A stretch of DNA of 64,000 nt from the NCBI GenBank assembly GCA_905331475.1, contig CAJNYU010001669.1:59977-123976 (forward strand). Direction: 5' to 3'. The DNA is from Rotaria socialis (taxonomy: Eukaryota > Rotifera > Eurotatoria > Philodinida > Philodinidae). A program made the position numbers and the translations under genes. Below are positions 25,791-39,600 of the stretch, piece after piece (position 1 is the stretch's first letter; each line of letters begins with the position of its first letter). The notes beneath the pieces were generated by a model. The model was not told the origin of the DNA and made no database searches. It saw only the letters and a program-made list of their open reading frames with translations.

Positions 25791-25931
25791 AAACGAAATA
25801 TATTTTTTGTTTTAGTTTTTTGTTATTTGCAAGATTTTGTTTTTTTCAAAATTATTAATTCTTACTTCGTCATCGTAAGCTCGAAATCAAAATGAAAATA
25901 TTATAGAAATTTCTTTTTCGTAAGTGACTTA

Positions 25932-26791
25932 CCTAGGTCGATCAAACCAACAGTAGGGTCCGATCGGAGCCGATAAGATCCCATTGGATTCCGATCGAAT
26001 CCCATCGGATTTCGTCAGTGTACTATAGAAATTCGTCGGATCCTACAATTGGAATCCAATCGAATCTTACAGTTGGAAACCCACTGGAAACCAAGTATAG
26101 GATCCCACACTCGGAATCCCTTCAATATCCGATCGTTTCCTACAGACGGATTCGCTCGGAGTCCCCGGGGTGGGATTCCTACAAGATTTTTGGGTGGGTG
26201 TGGGTGTAGGCGTGGCTGTAGAGAAAAAGAAGATCCACACCCACACCCCACCCACCACTCACGATATATCATTGTTTTTCTAGGGGAAAGAAGTCACCGA
26301 GAATGGTGGTGGAATTGCAATATCATAAAAATAAGGCTCTTCTAAGTGATGCAAAACAATATTTGTATTTTTCGTCTTTCTTTATTGGAAAATAAGTTGC
26401 TTGTATAACTCTTTTGTAACTTTCTGTAGTGTTATGCATGATCAGAGCATTCAATTTCCTTCAGATTTCCAAGAAACACAAAGGGTTTCAACAATTAATT
26501 TTCATAAACTTTTAAGTTAAGTGTCGATATGTCTTGAATAAGACGTAATAGAAGAGGATGAGTTATGCATATCATATCTATAGTTGCTCGTCAAATCCTC
26601 TTGGAAAAGGATCGAAATTAGATCGTTAGGAAGATTGTTGGTTCCGACATCCGGATATTGTCGGATATTCAGAGGAATCCGACATTAGAATTCGTTACGG
26701 ATTCCTCATCCCGGTAATCCGATGAAATCCTATCGGATGCTAGGATCCGATAATATCCCATAGGATTCGGTATCGGATTTGATGACCTGGG
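25932..26791. mobile_element. 860-bp TIR element with TCCGATCGGA-type subterminal repeats
   Basis: Ends are CCTAGGTCGATCAAACC and, inverted, CCCAGGTCATCAAATCC. The 200-300 bases inside each end are rich in palindrome-like words such as GGATCCTA, CCGATCG and ATCCGATAAT. A telomere-like hairpin lies within it (26188-26260). No transposase. The 297-bp element at 50294-50590 has matching ends. Confidence 0.65.
26188..26260. repeat. Telomere-like inverted module inside a TIR element
   Basis: GGGTGGGTGTGGGTGTAGGC, a 30-base spacer, then CCACACCCACACCCCACCCA. The arms can pair over about 20 bases. Confidence 0.75.
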
Positions 26792-27131
26792 TTTAGAGAG
26801 TTGCCTGGTGTGGATGTGTGAAATCGAAAAATATTTAATCTAAAACTTAGATTTACATCATTTTCTTTGAAAATATACATATGAGTTCCATCCATCCATC
26901 CATATATATATATTCACGCTCAAAACGCAAGATTTTATTCCTTCATTATAGATATAGTTCAAAAACAAACATAACCATTCGTAGTTTTTTTGTTGCGAAA
27001 ATTAGTTGTTAGGTTTTATATAGTAGAACATAAATAAAGATATATAGCGTTATACAATATGTCACGTAGCGTTTGCCTCCCCCTCTCCATCTTAAAGTAT
27101 CAATGATATAACATATGTATTTTATACCAAG

Positions 27132-27340
27132 TTAAAGCGCGTCGACAACTGGATTAACTGGTACTAGATGATAAAGGTTATGAACTACTTTTAATGCCAA
27201 ATCTAAGAGACTTTCAGAAATTCGATACTTTTTTGACGTGGAAAGGAAAGGTGACAGTAATTCAAAAATGGAATAAAACATTTTTCTTAGATATTTTAAC
27301 ATTGTTTGGTCGAGCTCATCGAACTGTGCAAAAATGTTCA
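27132..27340 (-). CDS. Possible last exon of an unrecognised gene
   Basis: After a TTTTTGCACAG acceptor the minus strand reads FDELDQTMLKYLRKMFYSIF and ISESLLDLALKVVHNLYHLV to TAA at 27132. Helical, Leu-rich and free of low-complexity sequence. No upstream exon was found and no family was recognised, so it may be an isolated remnant. Confidence 0.35.
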
Positions 27341-27362
27341 TTTCAAAAATATTGTGAGTCAT

Positions 27363-30300
27363 CGTTTTAAAATGAAAGAGTCAAAAAAAAACTACTGAGG
27401 AAATCTCAAAAGATGTTCAGAAACTTTACTTTTTTCATATGGAAGAGAAAAACTCGATTTTCCAATCAAATTAGTTTTCGTTCATTATTTTTTGCTGTCT
27501 CACAAGTTTTGAAATTGCTCATTGGATTCAGTTTTCCACGCTACATCGAATGAGTATAGTTCGAAACGCTTGACGGATTAAAACTAATCAGAAAAAGCTA
27601 ATTTTATTGAAAAATCAAGTGTTTTTCTTACATATAAAAAATATGCATCTTTATATCCTGCTTAAGATTTTCCAATTAGGTTTTTGAAGTATTTATCACA
27701 AAAAATGACTTAGAATAGTTTTAATAGATACAGTTTTGTAAAGATGGAAGAGCTCTATCGAACCATTGAAAATATCCAAGAAAAACATTTTATTTCATTT
27801 TTGAATTACTAGCACTTTGCTTTTCGATCACAAAAAGTATAAAATTTCTCAAAGTTTCAATAACCCTCACTATTTAGTATTAATGAACCCCGTTTTGGAC
27901 GAGTTTGTTTCTTATATCAAAATTCATTACGTCTTCTATTTGAAATTACAGTGGTACCCTCCTTGAATAATATTATATCCAACCCTGCAAATCTGTGAAT
28001 GCTGTAATATGGATCTTTATGTTCACAGCTTTTGTCTGCATTAGATTCTGTGAGTAAAAATCTTGAGGGTGAGAACCAAGAAAGAGCTGCCACTATCCGG
28101 ATTTCGTTCTAATTTCAAAGACTCGTCAGGTGGTTTCTTTTTTAAAATGAATAAATCTCCATTTAAAATTCAATGATTCAAAACAAAATGGTCGAACCGG
28201 TACCTACCCCTTGATCAGTTCTTTTTCGATGAGCTAGTCGACCAGTTCAGTTCATATGGATCATAAAAATTAAGCTGGAAAGAGTGAAAAATTCGAAACT
28301 GATATACATCACGTTCCCAAACCTAGGTAGCCCAAGTTTTATCAACTACATTCTATTCATTAGTTCATTACTAATAAGTAATCATCAATTAAAAATTACA
28401 CACAAGTACTCATTGATGATCGATTAGTAATTGAGCATTTATGAATATCTAAAAATAGCTATGAGTATTTGAGATGAGAGGGGGGTGATCGAAATCTTTG
28501 AAAACTGATGACGTTAATTGTATAGTTGCCCCTAATAGAACAAGTGTCATTTTTTACCTGTAGTGGTAATATATGAACTCTTTTCTGATGGGTAAAATTT
28601 GGAGGAAAACTAAGCTGGAAATTTCGAGCCTTCGTGTCGAGCTCACCTTATTTGACCGTTCATATGAACTGGAACTGTCATACTCCTAGCCGCAATTAGC
28701 TTGAAATCTTTCTATATAACTCACACTGTCATCTGGTCTTCATTATCCACGCCTGAGCTGTTTGAATTTGTAGAGGTGAGTATTTCTCTACGGACCAATA
28801 CAATTTTTTGATTTTGAAAGTCTTATCGTTGATTACTACATTTTTAAAATTTTCTTGCTTCCTAAAGCATTCTTGTCTTAGAAACAAGTCTCCTGTACCA
28901 ACGGCTCCATAATTCCGACGACTTTAATAAGATACTTCCAAGTTCATCTCCACGAAATATGATCATCTAACTCTTTGAAGAACACTGCCAGTCACAATCG
29001 GAGCAAGCAAAACAAGTTTTTTTGTGTTGAAGGAACATTAAGCGAGAGAGATAAATCGATCCTGTGTCTCTTTTCTTCGATCGGTTTATTCACCTTTTTG
29101 ATGAAGGACGTATAAAACACTTTACAATAGTAGTTTGTTTTATTGTGTTGCCAGCGAATTTCAATTTTATTCTTTCGTTTTTTATCGCCAAACCGTCAAT
29201 AGAAACACAGAGCATTCGTCATCAACAGACACCAAACAGAACAGAAAATAGAAACAGTAAAAAATATACCTATGACAAATTCTCGATTCAGAACGGAACT
29301 GGCCATCAGTTCTTTTTGAAAGAACTGGAACTGCTTCAAAGATGTCTACAGAGCGGAATCAAAATTTTATTTATGCCCTCCTCTGTACAATACCAATGTA
29401 TGACAGGACGACAAAAAAGTGCCCGGTGAACATCTTTGAACTAATCATTAGACCAAATTCAAGAAAAACGAACCGGTCACTAAATCCAGTTCGTGAAAAA
29501 ATAACTGGTTTGAAGAGCTGTAACCTGCCATTGGTCTAGTGAAAACTGGTTGGTGTCTGATTCCTGCTGTACTTTCTATAGTATTTGGTACATCCCATAT
29601 GCCTCTTATATTTTAATCGCTTCAGAGTAGCTGCCTAATTCGACTTAAAATAACTCGATTATCTAAAACGAAAAATAGTTTCCTATTAGTGATGAAAAAC
29701 AAAAAAAGATTAAATAGATTTCAATAAAAATTTGAAATGCAATTACGCATTTTTTCTTTTTCATCCCCGACAGAAAAGCCTCAATTCGTGTCGAAGAAAA
29801 GAGAAGAGAAAAAGCAGTAATCACACATCTTGATACATCATGTATATGTATGTGTTGAATGAAAGTATCAACTCAATAACTAGGATCATGTGTAAGACAT
29901 AGACCTATTTTTTCTGTATTGAGTATAGGTGGATCTATAATTTTGGTACACACTGTATATTTTATCTTTTTTCTTCTCTTTTATATGTAGAGGTATAAGC
30001 CGTGCGGCTGAGTCGCCACCGCTTCAGAATTCTCGACACAATTTTAAGTCCCAACACCAGAAACTTCTCGGATCTAGAGTCAATTTAATAACTTATTTGT
30101 AGTATGATGATGGTACTGATTTTAAAAAGATATCTTTGGAAGCAAGAAAGCGAAGAAGGTGAAAAAACTTTTTCGCATTTTCAAAAATTTATGTTTTTGA
30201 TAAAAACGACTGCTTCCAACTTTTTTGTTGTTTTTGACCGAACAAAAAGTCAAATGATGATAAAAAATGGTGTTTCGTAATTAGGAGATCACCCTCGACG

Positions 30301-30689
30301 AAATTATCTAAAAAAGAAAAAGAAAAAGAAAAATTTACTTGAAATTCGTGCTGCCAGCATCTTACATTCATACACTTGGTTCGATTCGTTTCTGTAATCA
30401 TGAGAATCTAGTGTCCTGTTGATAGGCAGCCAGTCTAAAAATAAGACTGATGTCTACTTGTAGTACAATTTTGTGTGCTACTATCGTAAAACAGCATTAG
30501 AGTCTCTTGTAGCTCAAGAACTCTTTCGATAGATGGTTTATTATCTAAGTGTGCAGTATTTGAAAGCCTAAAATACCTGAAATAATTATAAACACATTTA
30601 TTCGTAACCATCATATTTCAGATTTGGTCTCTTAAAGTTTAGAAGTAATTCAGCTTGTATAGAGAAATTCAAAAGTTTCGGAAGTGTCT
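27363..30689. other. Long non-coding stretch with dispersed AACTGG repeats
   Basis: Words such as GAACCGGT, CCAGTT and GAACTGG are dense in 28190-28260, 28660-28690 and 29280-29550, in both orientations, suggesting a roughly 1.3 kb element with subterminal repeats. I could not define its ends. An open stretch at 29064-29429 overlaps these repeats and does not look like a gene. The NACHT-WD gene starts at the right edge. Confidence 0.4.
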
Positions 30690-33600
30690 ATGGATGACTC
30701 GCCTGATTTGTACGACAAATCTAAATCAATACAAATGCTGACAGACAATCAACTGTACCGTGGTCAGCTTGAAAATGTTCCCGAGAAGAAATTGAACTCA
30801 GTGCGAGTTTTTATCAGCTCTACTTTTAAAGGTGATTCACGTTGAAAAAGATCATGATGATGCTTACCTCTAATTTCTGTTTCAGATACACTCGAAGAAC
30901 GGCAAATGCTCATGCAATACATTTATCCAAAGTTAAAAAAATACTGTCAAGAAAAGTATAACATCCAGTTTCGGGTATGCCATATTTTTTAAATGAACAC
31001 TGACAAATTAACTAGGATTATTTCAGTATTCTGACATGCGTTGGGGTATTCAAGATCAGGCTTCTTATGATCATTCAACTGAAGACACATGTCTGCAAGA
31101 ATTAGAGCAATGCTGCCGCTTGTCTGTCGCTACCAATTGTATTGTAAGTTGTTTTCAATTACTAAGGCAAAACTAGCTTCTTTCAGATGCTTTTGAGCCA
31201 TCGGTATGGAGCTCGAATGCTGCCGACATGCATCAGAGGGACTATTTTTGAAAAACTTGCAAGTGTTCTGTCTGATGACGAAAAAAATTTTATCCATGAA
31301 GCTTATCGACTAGACGAGAATTTATGTGAGCCTGTCTACATTCTCCTACCAATCGACCCAGCAAAAAAAAAAGAATGGGTAGATACTAACAGGCGGCTGC
31401 AAAACATCTTGCGTCACGCTTCGAACCGCTGTTTTCAAATGGAGACAATCAGTAAGAGTGAAAGAAACGAGTTTCACATTTCAAGTAAGATTATCTGCAT
31501 TGTTCTGCATAACATAAAGAATTAAATATTCAGCGACGGCCAAAGAAATATATACAGCACTGAAAAACAATGAAAATCGTCCACAGAGAATGATCATCTT
31601 CTTTCGAGAAATTCAAGACCTTAGTGATCATCCAGACCTCAAGATGTTCAGTGATCTAAACGAAGAAACAGAACAATTACTCAAAAACATGAAGGATGAC
31701 ATTCGAAAAGTGCTTCCCCCAGAGAATATATTCACCTACCGGGTTTGTGTAAATAAACCTCGAATACAATGGAGTAGATCACCATTTTTTTGCAGGTCAT
31801 ATGGAGCAATAAGTCTGACAGAGAAAGATACATAAACAAGTTTTCAGATGATTTCGAAAAGGCTGTCAAGGGTCAAATCGATTATCACATGTCGGAGACA
31901 CGATTAAAAGACAGTTGGCATGATGAAGTTCTTGAGCATGCCATGCAATGCAAAATGTTCAATAAAAGTTACTATCCACGAGATGGCATACTGGACGAAG
32001 TAAAAATTCCACCTTAGTCACTAAATACATTTGTTCAATTCTATAGATCAAAGATTTTGTTACATGGAATGCACCGAGAGGGCCATGCATACTGTATGGC
32101 GATCCAGGCACAGGAAAATCGTCAATTATGGCAAAAGTGGCTACCACGGTAAATTGCGCTCTAAATTTGTTTTCGTTAAGTTTTGCGACACATCATTATT
32201 TTGCTACCTGAGCTGTGCACTGTAAAAAATATCCGTAGAATAAAAAACGAGAAAAGGGTTTATGCAAGTGCAACGTGTCACAAACCTTTTTAAAGGGTTT
32301 ATTAAGGCGTTATAAACCCTTTTATAAACCCTGAAAAAAGGGATGAATATAAGGTTTGTGAGTTCCAAAAACTGGCCCTGAAGGGTTTATGAAAGGGATT
32401 ATAAATTTCATTAATCCTTAAAGGGTTTGCTATACGTTGCACTTTCATAAACCCCTTAGAAGGGTTGATTGATTTCAATTATTGTGATTGTGTATATTAT
32501 TTTCTCCTCCTCCTATGTGTTAACGTGATAATTCTCTTGTTTATTAGTAAATTTATTGACGTTTCGATCGATGAAATCGATCTTGTTCAGAATGAAATAG
32601 GAAATGAATACAGAAAATTTTGTTTTACTGATGGCTCATCCAATTGTCAATGTTTTCTTTATTTTCGTCATAAGTAATATATTACAGTATTCGTACGGAA
32701 AAGACGCTATATACTAGAACTTCCTTTGTTTGATATTTAGGTGTTCGTACCAGTACTGTAATATAATAGTTATGAAGAAAATACAGAAAAAATTGACAAT
32801 TGGATGAGTCATCAGTAAAACAAATTTTTGTGTATTCATTTTCTATTTCACTTCGTAAAGGATTGTCGTTACCGGTTTAAAACGAATACATTCAGAAAGC
32901 CTATACATCCATCTATCTTACTAAGAGACTCCTTACAATTTCATCCTAACCTCGTAAAATGCTAAAGTAAAATTATCATATGATTCTTCTGTAATGTTAT
33001 AATAATCATCTAAACTTCTACTAAATATTCAATTTTTAGTAGTATTAAAGTAGTCCTCTTCAGGGTTATCATTGTTCAAAGATCCAGTTCCTGATCTATT
33101 TACACTCTGCATCTATGAAATCGTACAATTGCTTACTTACTTGCGATACTATTTGAGTTTGACCATGTTGTTGGGTTTGATTCACAGAGAGCAAGCAAAT
33201 TTCATTTATAGAGCCATTCATTTTGTTTTGAAGATGTTTTTGCCAGAATTTATACGGAAAATCAGTAATTGATTAGGAGAACAGTTCTTATTGAAGACGT
33301 TAATATTGTCAATGTATTGCTCCCTCTTACATTGAACAGTTATTATTAATTCCACTAATTGAAAGTACTGCTTGATACAAATCAATCTTCGCATGAAAAA
33401 AGACTATTAAAATATTAAAATGAAAGGCACACTCACCTATATATAATAAAGCTTCATTCAATAACCATAGCCATATTGTATTATAGAAGAAGTTGGAATA
33501 TCGCACCTCACTAAAGAAAGCTTAGAGTTAGTGTACTAAAGGCAACATGATATTCATAAAAGATTAATCAACATTGTTCAGATGAATTCTCCTGTTTGAG

Positions 33601-36600
33601 TAAATGGGGTTTAGCGAATATAATGCATCGCTTTAATAATAATATCTGGTATTGAACCTTGCTCTTCTGAATGCAAATGATGTTTCAATATAGACACGTC
33701 TGTACGTTTTACTCGACTAGCAGCGTCCAACTGAAAATTAGGAAATAGTAGAAGACGTCCTGAATGCTCTCCTTCTTAATGTGAATGTGGTATTAAAATC
33801 AAAGAAACCAAAACCTACACTAATATCTGTACTATAATTTTAATGAGTTTTCTTAATTAAATAGACATCAGGCATAATTCAAAGCAGCAAAAGTCTCTTT
33901 GAATTGCTATTATTGCTATATCGACCAAAAATGATCTTCTTAGCAAAGAAATTCTGCTAAAAAATCTGGCTAAATATACTGCAGTTAGGCAGAAAGAAAA
34001 ACTTGATTGAAAAATATAAAACATATTCATATGTGCACAAACCTATCTAACTTATTGTCTTGAAATAAAAGAAATGAAATGTAATTTATAGTTATTGTCA
34101 TATTCTAGTGTGTTACTCACAATAACCTACAGGAAAGAATCAACTCATTGAAAAAAATTTAGAAATCTCAGCTCTTCTCTTCTTCATTGTTTATCTAAAC
34201 GAAACCAAACATTCTATCGAGACAAAGTAATAGTCTGATATATGAACCATATTTTTGATACATTTTTACAAAACAAAAATGTCATTTATCATTATAATTT
34301 AAACTTACCCACATGATCATGAATGGTATATGATAATTCTGAAATAAACAATCTTATAATAGTACTTCTTGCATCAAAGTTGAATATTTATTTTAATCAG
34401 CTAAAATAAAAAAAGCTTAGATATTAAAAACCAACAATACATTGAAAACATTTCTTACTACTTTCCTTAGTAGAAGCGACGTCCAGTAAAATTGTAAATC
34501 GCGCATACCAAATAAATATGTTGAGGAGCACAAGCTGAACAGAACCTAAAAAATAAGGAGAAATTATACACGATTGCGATCCTAACTATCGCTGATCATC
34601 TAAGCAAACAAAAAAACATATTAATAAAAAATGCATTGAAATAAGAACAATTTCTGAAGAATTTTCCCCTGGATACAAAAAAATATGAACTAAACTGTAA
34701 CCTAACTTATTTATCATCTCATTCTACGTTTCCAGATAATCGGAAACTGAATTCGTCAAGAAAAACGCCCGACAATGAACTTCCTATCTAGTTATTATTG
34801 TTGATCTGAAAAATAGTTATTTATTAAAAAGAATAGATGAATATCTGAAGAATCTTATCCACAGACACTGCCTTGAATATAAAAAAGATGAGTTCAAACT
34901 ACAATATACTCACATATTTTGTGGTTGACATAACGATGAAATAATACAGATGGACGAAGGAGAAAATCTTTGTGAGGAGCTTATTTCATTAGTTGTATCG
35001 ATCTAAATAAACAAAAAAACACTATTAATGAAAAAGCATACTGATCTATGGTGAATTCGTTTTAAGAATTGTTTTCGAATAGAAAAGAGATAGAAGAAAT
35101 TCTAAATGGCACTTACGTGCTAATGTTCCGGTATTTTGGTATGATCAGAAAGTAATTCATCAAGATATAAAAGCACGAATTTAAAGTTTTAATAGTTGTT
35201 CTTGTCTATCTGAGAAGACGCTACTTATAAAATGACAATAGATTGATACCTGAAAAAAAAAGTTTTTTATGAATGTTTCCTGAATATAAACAATACGAAT
35301 TGAAATGGTTAATAATACTTACATGTTGATACTTGACAGCAGATTATCAAGAGGGTGCTAGTCAATTAAGATGAAAACTTGGTTACAAAATTTTATTAAC
35401 GGATCATGATGATCTAAATATAAATACGAAAATACTATTAGTAAAAAGTTAAGTTAATATGTGATGCATCATTTTTAACAAATATCTTTGAATATAAAAG
35501 ATACGGAGAAAAAGTATAAATGATTGTTAAAAACTGTCTGAAACAGTACAATAACCTACCATTAGGTGTAGATTAATATACCCTTTTGAATAGTATCTAA
35601 TAGTAATCTACCCTCTAGCGTATTATAATAAACCCTCTCTTTGAACCGAATAATAATCTACCCTTCATTGCTGAATTAGAAACGTGTGTGAAGCATGAGT
35701 TTATTAATATACTCCTAATCGTTTAATAATAAGCTGCTTTCCTTAAAATATGAAATACAAACCCTCAAAGTAGTTCCATATACCCGGTACCTCTTCAAAT
35801 ACCCTTACGCTCAAAAACCATTTGGACCATGAACCCTTCAAGGGTATATGCCATCCTCATAAACCCCTCAAGAGTTTATGAAAAGGAAAATCAAGGGCAA
35901 GAGTTGATTATTCTGCGCTTTTTTTTTACAGTGTGTGCAACATATTTTCCTCACTGACTCTACGACGCAAAGTCTTGCGACAGCAAAATGTGACGGAAAC
36001 AGATTTAGAGTGTATATAGTACACCAACAAGATCTAATAACTGACATTTCTAGGTTTCTAACTGGTTTCTGAATCCGAACTCGGTCTCAGTTATTATTCG
36101 TTTTCTTGGTGTCACACCGTCAACATGTGACATTCGTCGACCGCTGATCTCCATTATTCAACAAATCTGTTCTATCTACGAAAGTGTGAAGAAGCCTAAC
36201 ATAGATAGCTCAACTACTATTCTGGATATAAAAGAAGCTCTTCAGACGATCCTAAAAAATATTCCTCCAAGGGAACAACTCATTCTTCTTTTTGATTCCA
36301 TTGATCAGCTGCAAGTTGAAGATTATGATTGTTCAAAATGGCTACCTGTGGATTATCCAAAGAATGTCAAGTGTATCCTATCTACTATACCAGAACTCAG
36401 TTCAAAGAATTGTCAAAAAAAGTGCGCTATTCTTGAGGGACTCGAGTCTATTCTTGAGGACCCTACTATGATTAAGATAACGGGATTTGACAAGCATCTG
36501 GCTCCACAGGTTCTTCAATCGTGGCTGAAACGCGATCAGCGGTGTCTAATCCCACGACAAATGGAGTGCTTACAGTCAAAACTAAAGGATTCTGGATGCA

Positions 36601-39600
36601 ATCCATTGTTTCTCTCGGTTTTATATGACATGACTCTCAAATGGCGCTCATTTGATGAAAAACCCGATGTCGACTTCGAAAAAATATATGACATAGATAC
36701 CGTCATCGCCTACTTGTACGCTCAATTATCCGAGAAACATGGTCAAGTTTTATTCATACGAGCAATGGCTTATCTCCAGCAAGCAGATGGTTTGAGCGAG
36801 ACTGAATTGGAGGACATGCTTAGTTCCGACGACGATGTTCTGCAATCCGTTTTTGCTCACTATCTTCCACCGCTTGAAGTTTTTCGCCTACCAAGCACTT
36901 TATGGATTCGCATCCGGAATGATATGCAAAAATACTTTGTGGAAAGAGATGAGGATAATATACCTGTTATCTATTTGTAAGTACTTCTATATACAGGCTG
37001 TACATTTTGTTAATCGCTCTGTTCGAAATTCGAGTCTTGTAGCCCTGCCACAAGGTGTATCATGATCCAGATATGTTGTCACTCGTTAAAACAATAAGGT
37101 CTTCTGCTATCCTTACATATGTCCTAATCCAGTTAGACTAGAAGGACCATCTTAATCATCGTTTAGCGTTAGTGTGATCCATCACTGACGCTAACATTGT
37201 CTCATAATAGCATTTTTCAACGTTCCGTTAGAGAACATCTGACCAGTGTTAGTTCCTAATACAGATTGCAATAAATAATGGCAGATAGGTAGTAAATAAA
37301 CCAGATTTGTTAAGGTGGAGAGGGAGTTAAAATGGTGACCATCAGTTGTATATAAATCGAAGATAAAATCATTCCCATAAAACGATCATCGATAAAAAAA
37401 AAGTTGGCGCTTTCATTCTATGTTTTTACGCAATCATGAATATTAAAAAGTATCATGTAATCTGAGTCAAAATTATTTTTAGTGAAATTCATACGAAATT
37501 TTGTTTCAGAAAAGGGCCAACGAATCCATAGGTTGAGCATTACTAGTGAGTCAGTATAAAGATTTAAGCGAAATGACTAGTAATTTCGTACATGTACCTC
37601 GTTTTGGTGTTAATCGCTTGAAATTTGCCGGGCAAGTTTGTAGCCTTTTTTGCTACATGCTTTCGCGACTGTCCTTCGGTAAACTGAACGATCAATATTA
37701 AAATCGAAGATCACTTTCAGGTAAGTGGTGTAGACCTCACAGAATCACGTATAGCATTTTCGATTGACTTCTTGCAATCATTTTCTTTTTAATTTCACCG
37801 TGAATCACTTATAATTGTCTTTCTTATGCAGTTATCACCGCTGTTTTCGAGAATTTAATGTATTTTGTCATTGGGATAAAACGGAAGTGAGTGTCAAGCG
37901 CGTTCAGCTGGAATACTACACTGGCAATATTGGAGAATATGCAAATTTGAACAAGAGGCCGTTTGAAATCAAAAATGAAAAACTCAAGAACAAATATCCT
38001 GAGCTCGAGAAATATAAGGGTACTACTCTGCCCGTCACTCGAGGCCTTACCGAACAAGAGTCCTATGTGAAGAATACCAAAGGGAAAGGGCGTGTGTACA
38101 ATATGAGACGAATCAAACAGCTTTATAAGGATATTGAGTATCCTTTGTGCGAACCATATTTTCTCTATGACTATGATTTCATGTCGAGTTTTTTTCATTG
38201 CTACAAAATAAGCGAAATGAACTATCGATGTCGTGGCAATAGTAGAGTTTATCCACAACTTCGATTTAATCTCGAATTGTACAAGGCTTCTTATGCTGTT
38301 CTTGGCAACCATCCCGGAAACTTTGCCTTTGAGATATGTTCTCTATTAGCCCCTTTTATGAATGTACTGTCAGAACTAACCTACAATTTGCTTCAGCAGT
38401 GTAGAAGCAATTGCATGCTCCAAAGTTTGAGCCGCGAAATAGGACCTTACACTTCGTGTGTGAGTAGATTCATGGTTGGCGTGGCGTACAACATCAGTTG
38501 GCAAAGTAGTTGTTTATTCGTCCTTGGTACAGAGAAAGTTTGTATCCATGATTTTAATGGTCGAATTGACGAGTATGTGTGGCCGTCCAAAGAAGTATTT
38601 ACAGCGTTTAAACAACGTGGCTGCTTCATATGCCTCTACTCTGCGCATTCTCTTCTGCTATACGACTATGTATACAGTGAAAAATGTAGACTGCAGCTAG
38701 ATGCCGAAGAATTCGTACACATTGACTTAATCAGATTGGGTGGGAACGATGTATTACTTGTCTGTTCGAGAGACAGTAAATCGATCGATCTTTGGGGATT
38801 TTATGATGGTGTACCGAAAAAAAAATATCCATTCGAGCGATTCGATGAGTGCATCGTGGAATGTTCTACTCTTATTACATACTCAGGCACGTTGATCAAA
38901 ATTACGCTTAAAAATGGTCGAATTCACTATCTACACTCAAACAAAGGGAGCTTTCAGACTGTTGCAACATTGAACAAAAAGCCAGGAAAACAAAGCATTC
39001 TTCTCAATTTTACCACTGATGTTTACTATTCTGAAGGACATTCATATATTGATCTCTATCATTTTAACGGTGCTGCGAGTTCTGAGAGCAATCCATTTCA
39101 AAGAATCAGCAATTTACCTCATGTTGGTAACCGTTGCAGTCGTATTTCATGTCGCAAAACATCTTCTATGCAGAACATCGACGATGCACTTATATGGTTT
39201 ACTTCAAAGTATGCAGTTATTGTCGATTTTTACTGCAGTCACATTGTTATTCCTGGTGAATATACCGGCATTTGTGAGATTCATGTATCATTATATGATT
39301 TCAGCAATCTTTTTGGTAACTTTATCTGTTGTCTTAAAAAAGATAAGACAGGAATCAATATTTTTGAGTGGCGATGTGATAAAGGTGTGCATATGTATCG
39401 TCTACTCGCTTTTCTGGAGCTGGACCAGAAAATATTTAATTGTGTGTGCAGTATAGGTATGTTTCGTCTTGATAATTATACTTGAAGATGGTTTCATTAT
39501 TGCAGATTGGTACAGCGGCATTGCTGTCTACTGCGCACTGGAGGATGGCGAACTGCGAAGATATAATGCTACAATGATGGCTTCTTTGCCTGATAGACCA

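Larger units (their letters stand above)
32214..35937. mobile_element. 3.7 kb TIR element, CACTGTAAAAAA family, copy 2
   Basis: The element is 32218-35933, starting CACTGTAAAAAAT and ending TTTTTTTTACAGTG, with TGTG on both sides (32214-32217 and 35934-35937). The outer 250-350 bases carry many variants of AAACCCTTNAAGGGTTTAT, as in copy 1. The 3 kb between holds a hairpin (32576-32866) and the remains of a multi-exon gene on the minus strand. It sits wholly inside intron 7 of the NWD1-like gene, whose splice sites are intact. Confidence 0.75.

Noticed and set aside
29064-29429. Plus-strand frame of 121 codons
   Set aside because: It overlaps AACTGG-type repeats, has low-complexity composition and no splice or family support.
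33612-35406. Ciliate-type genetic code (TAA and TAG as Gln) or foreign DNA contamination
   Set aside because: The exon phases and the natural TAA after SIPDIIIKAMHYIR fit the standard code better, and the segment lies inside a TIR element in a rotifer-type gene.
37824-38312. Minus-strand frame of 162 codons
   Set aside because: It is antisense to exon 9 of the NWD1-like gene, which is clearly coding.
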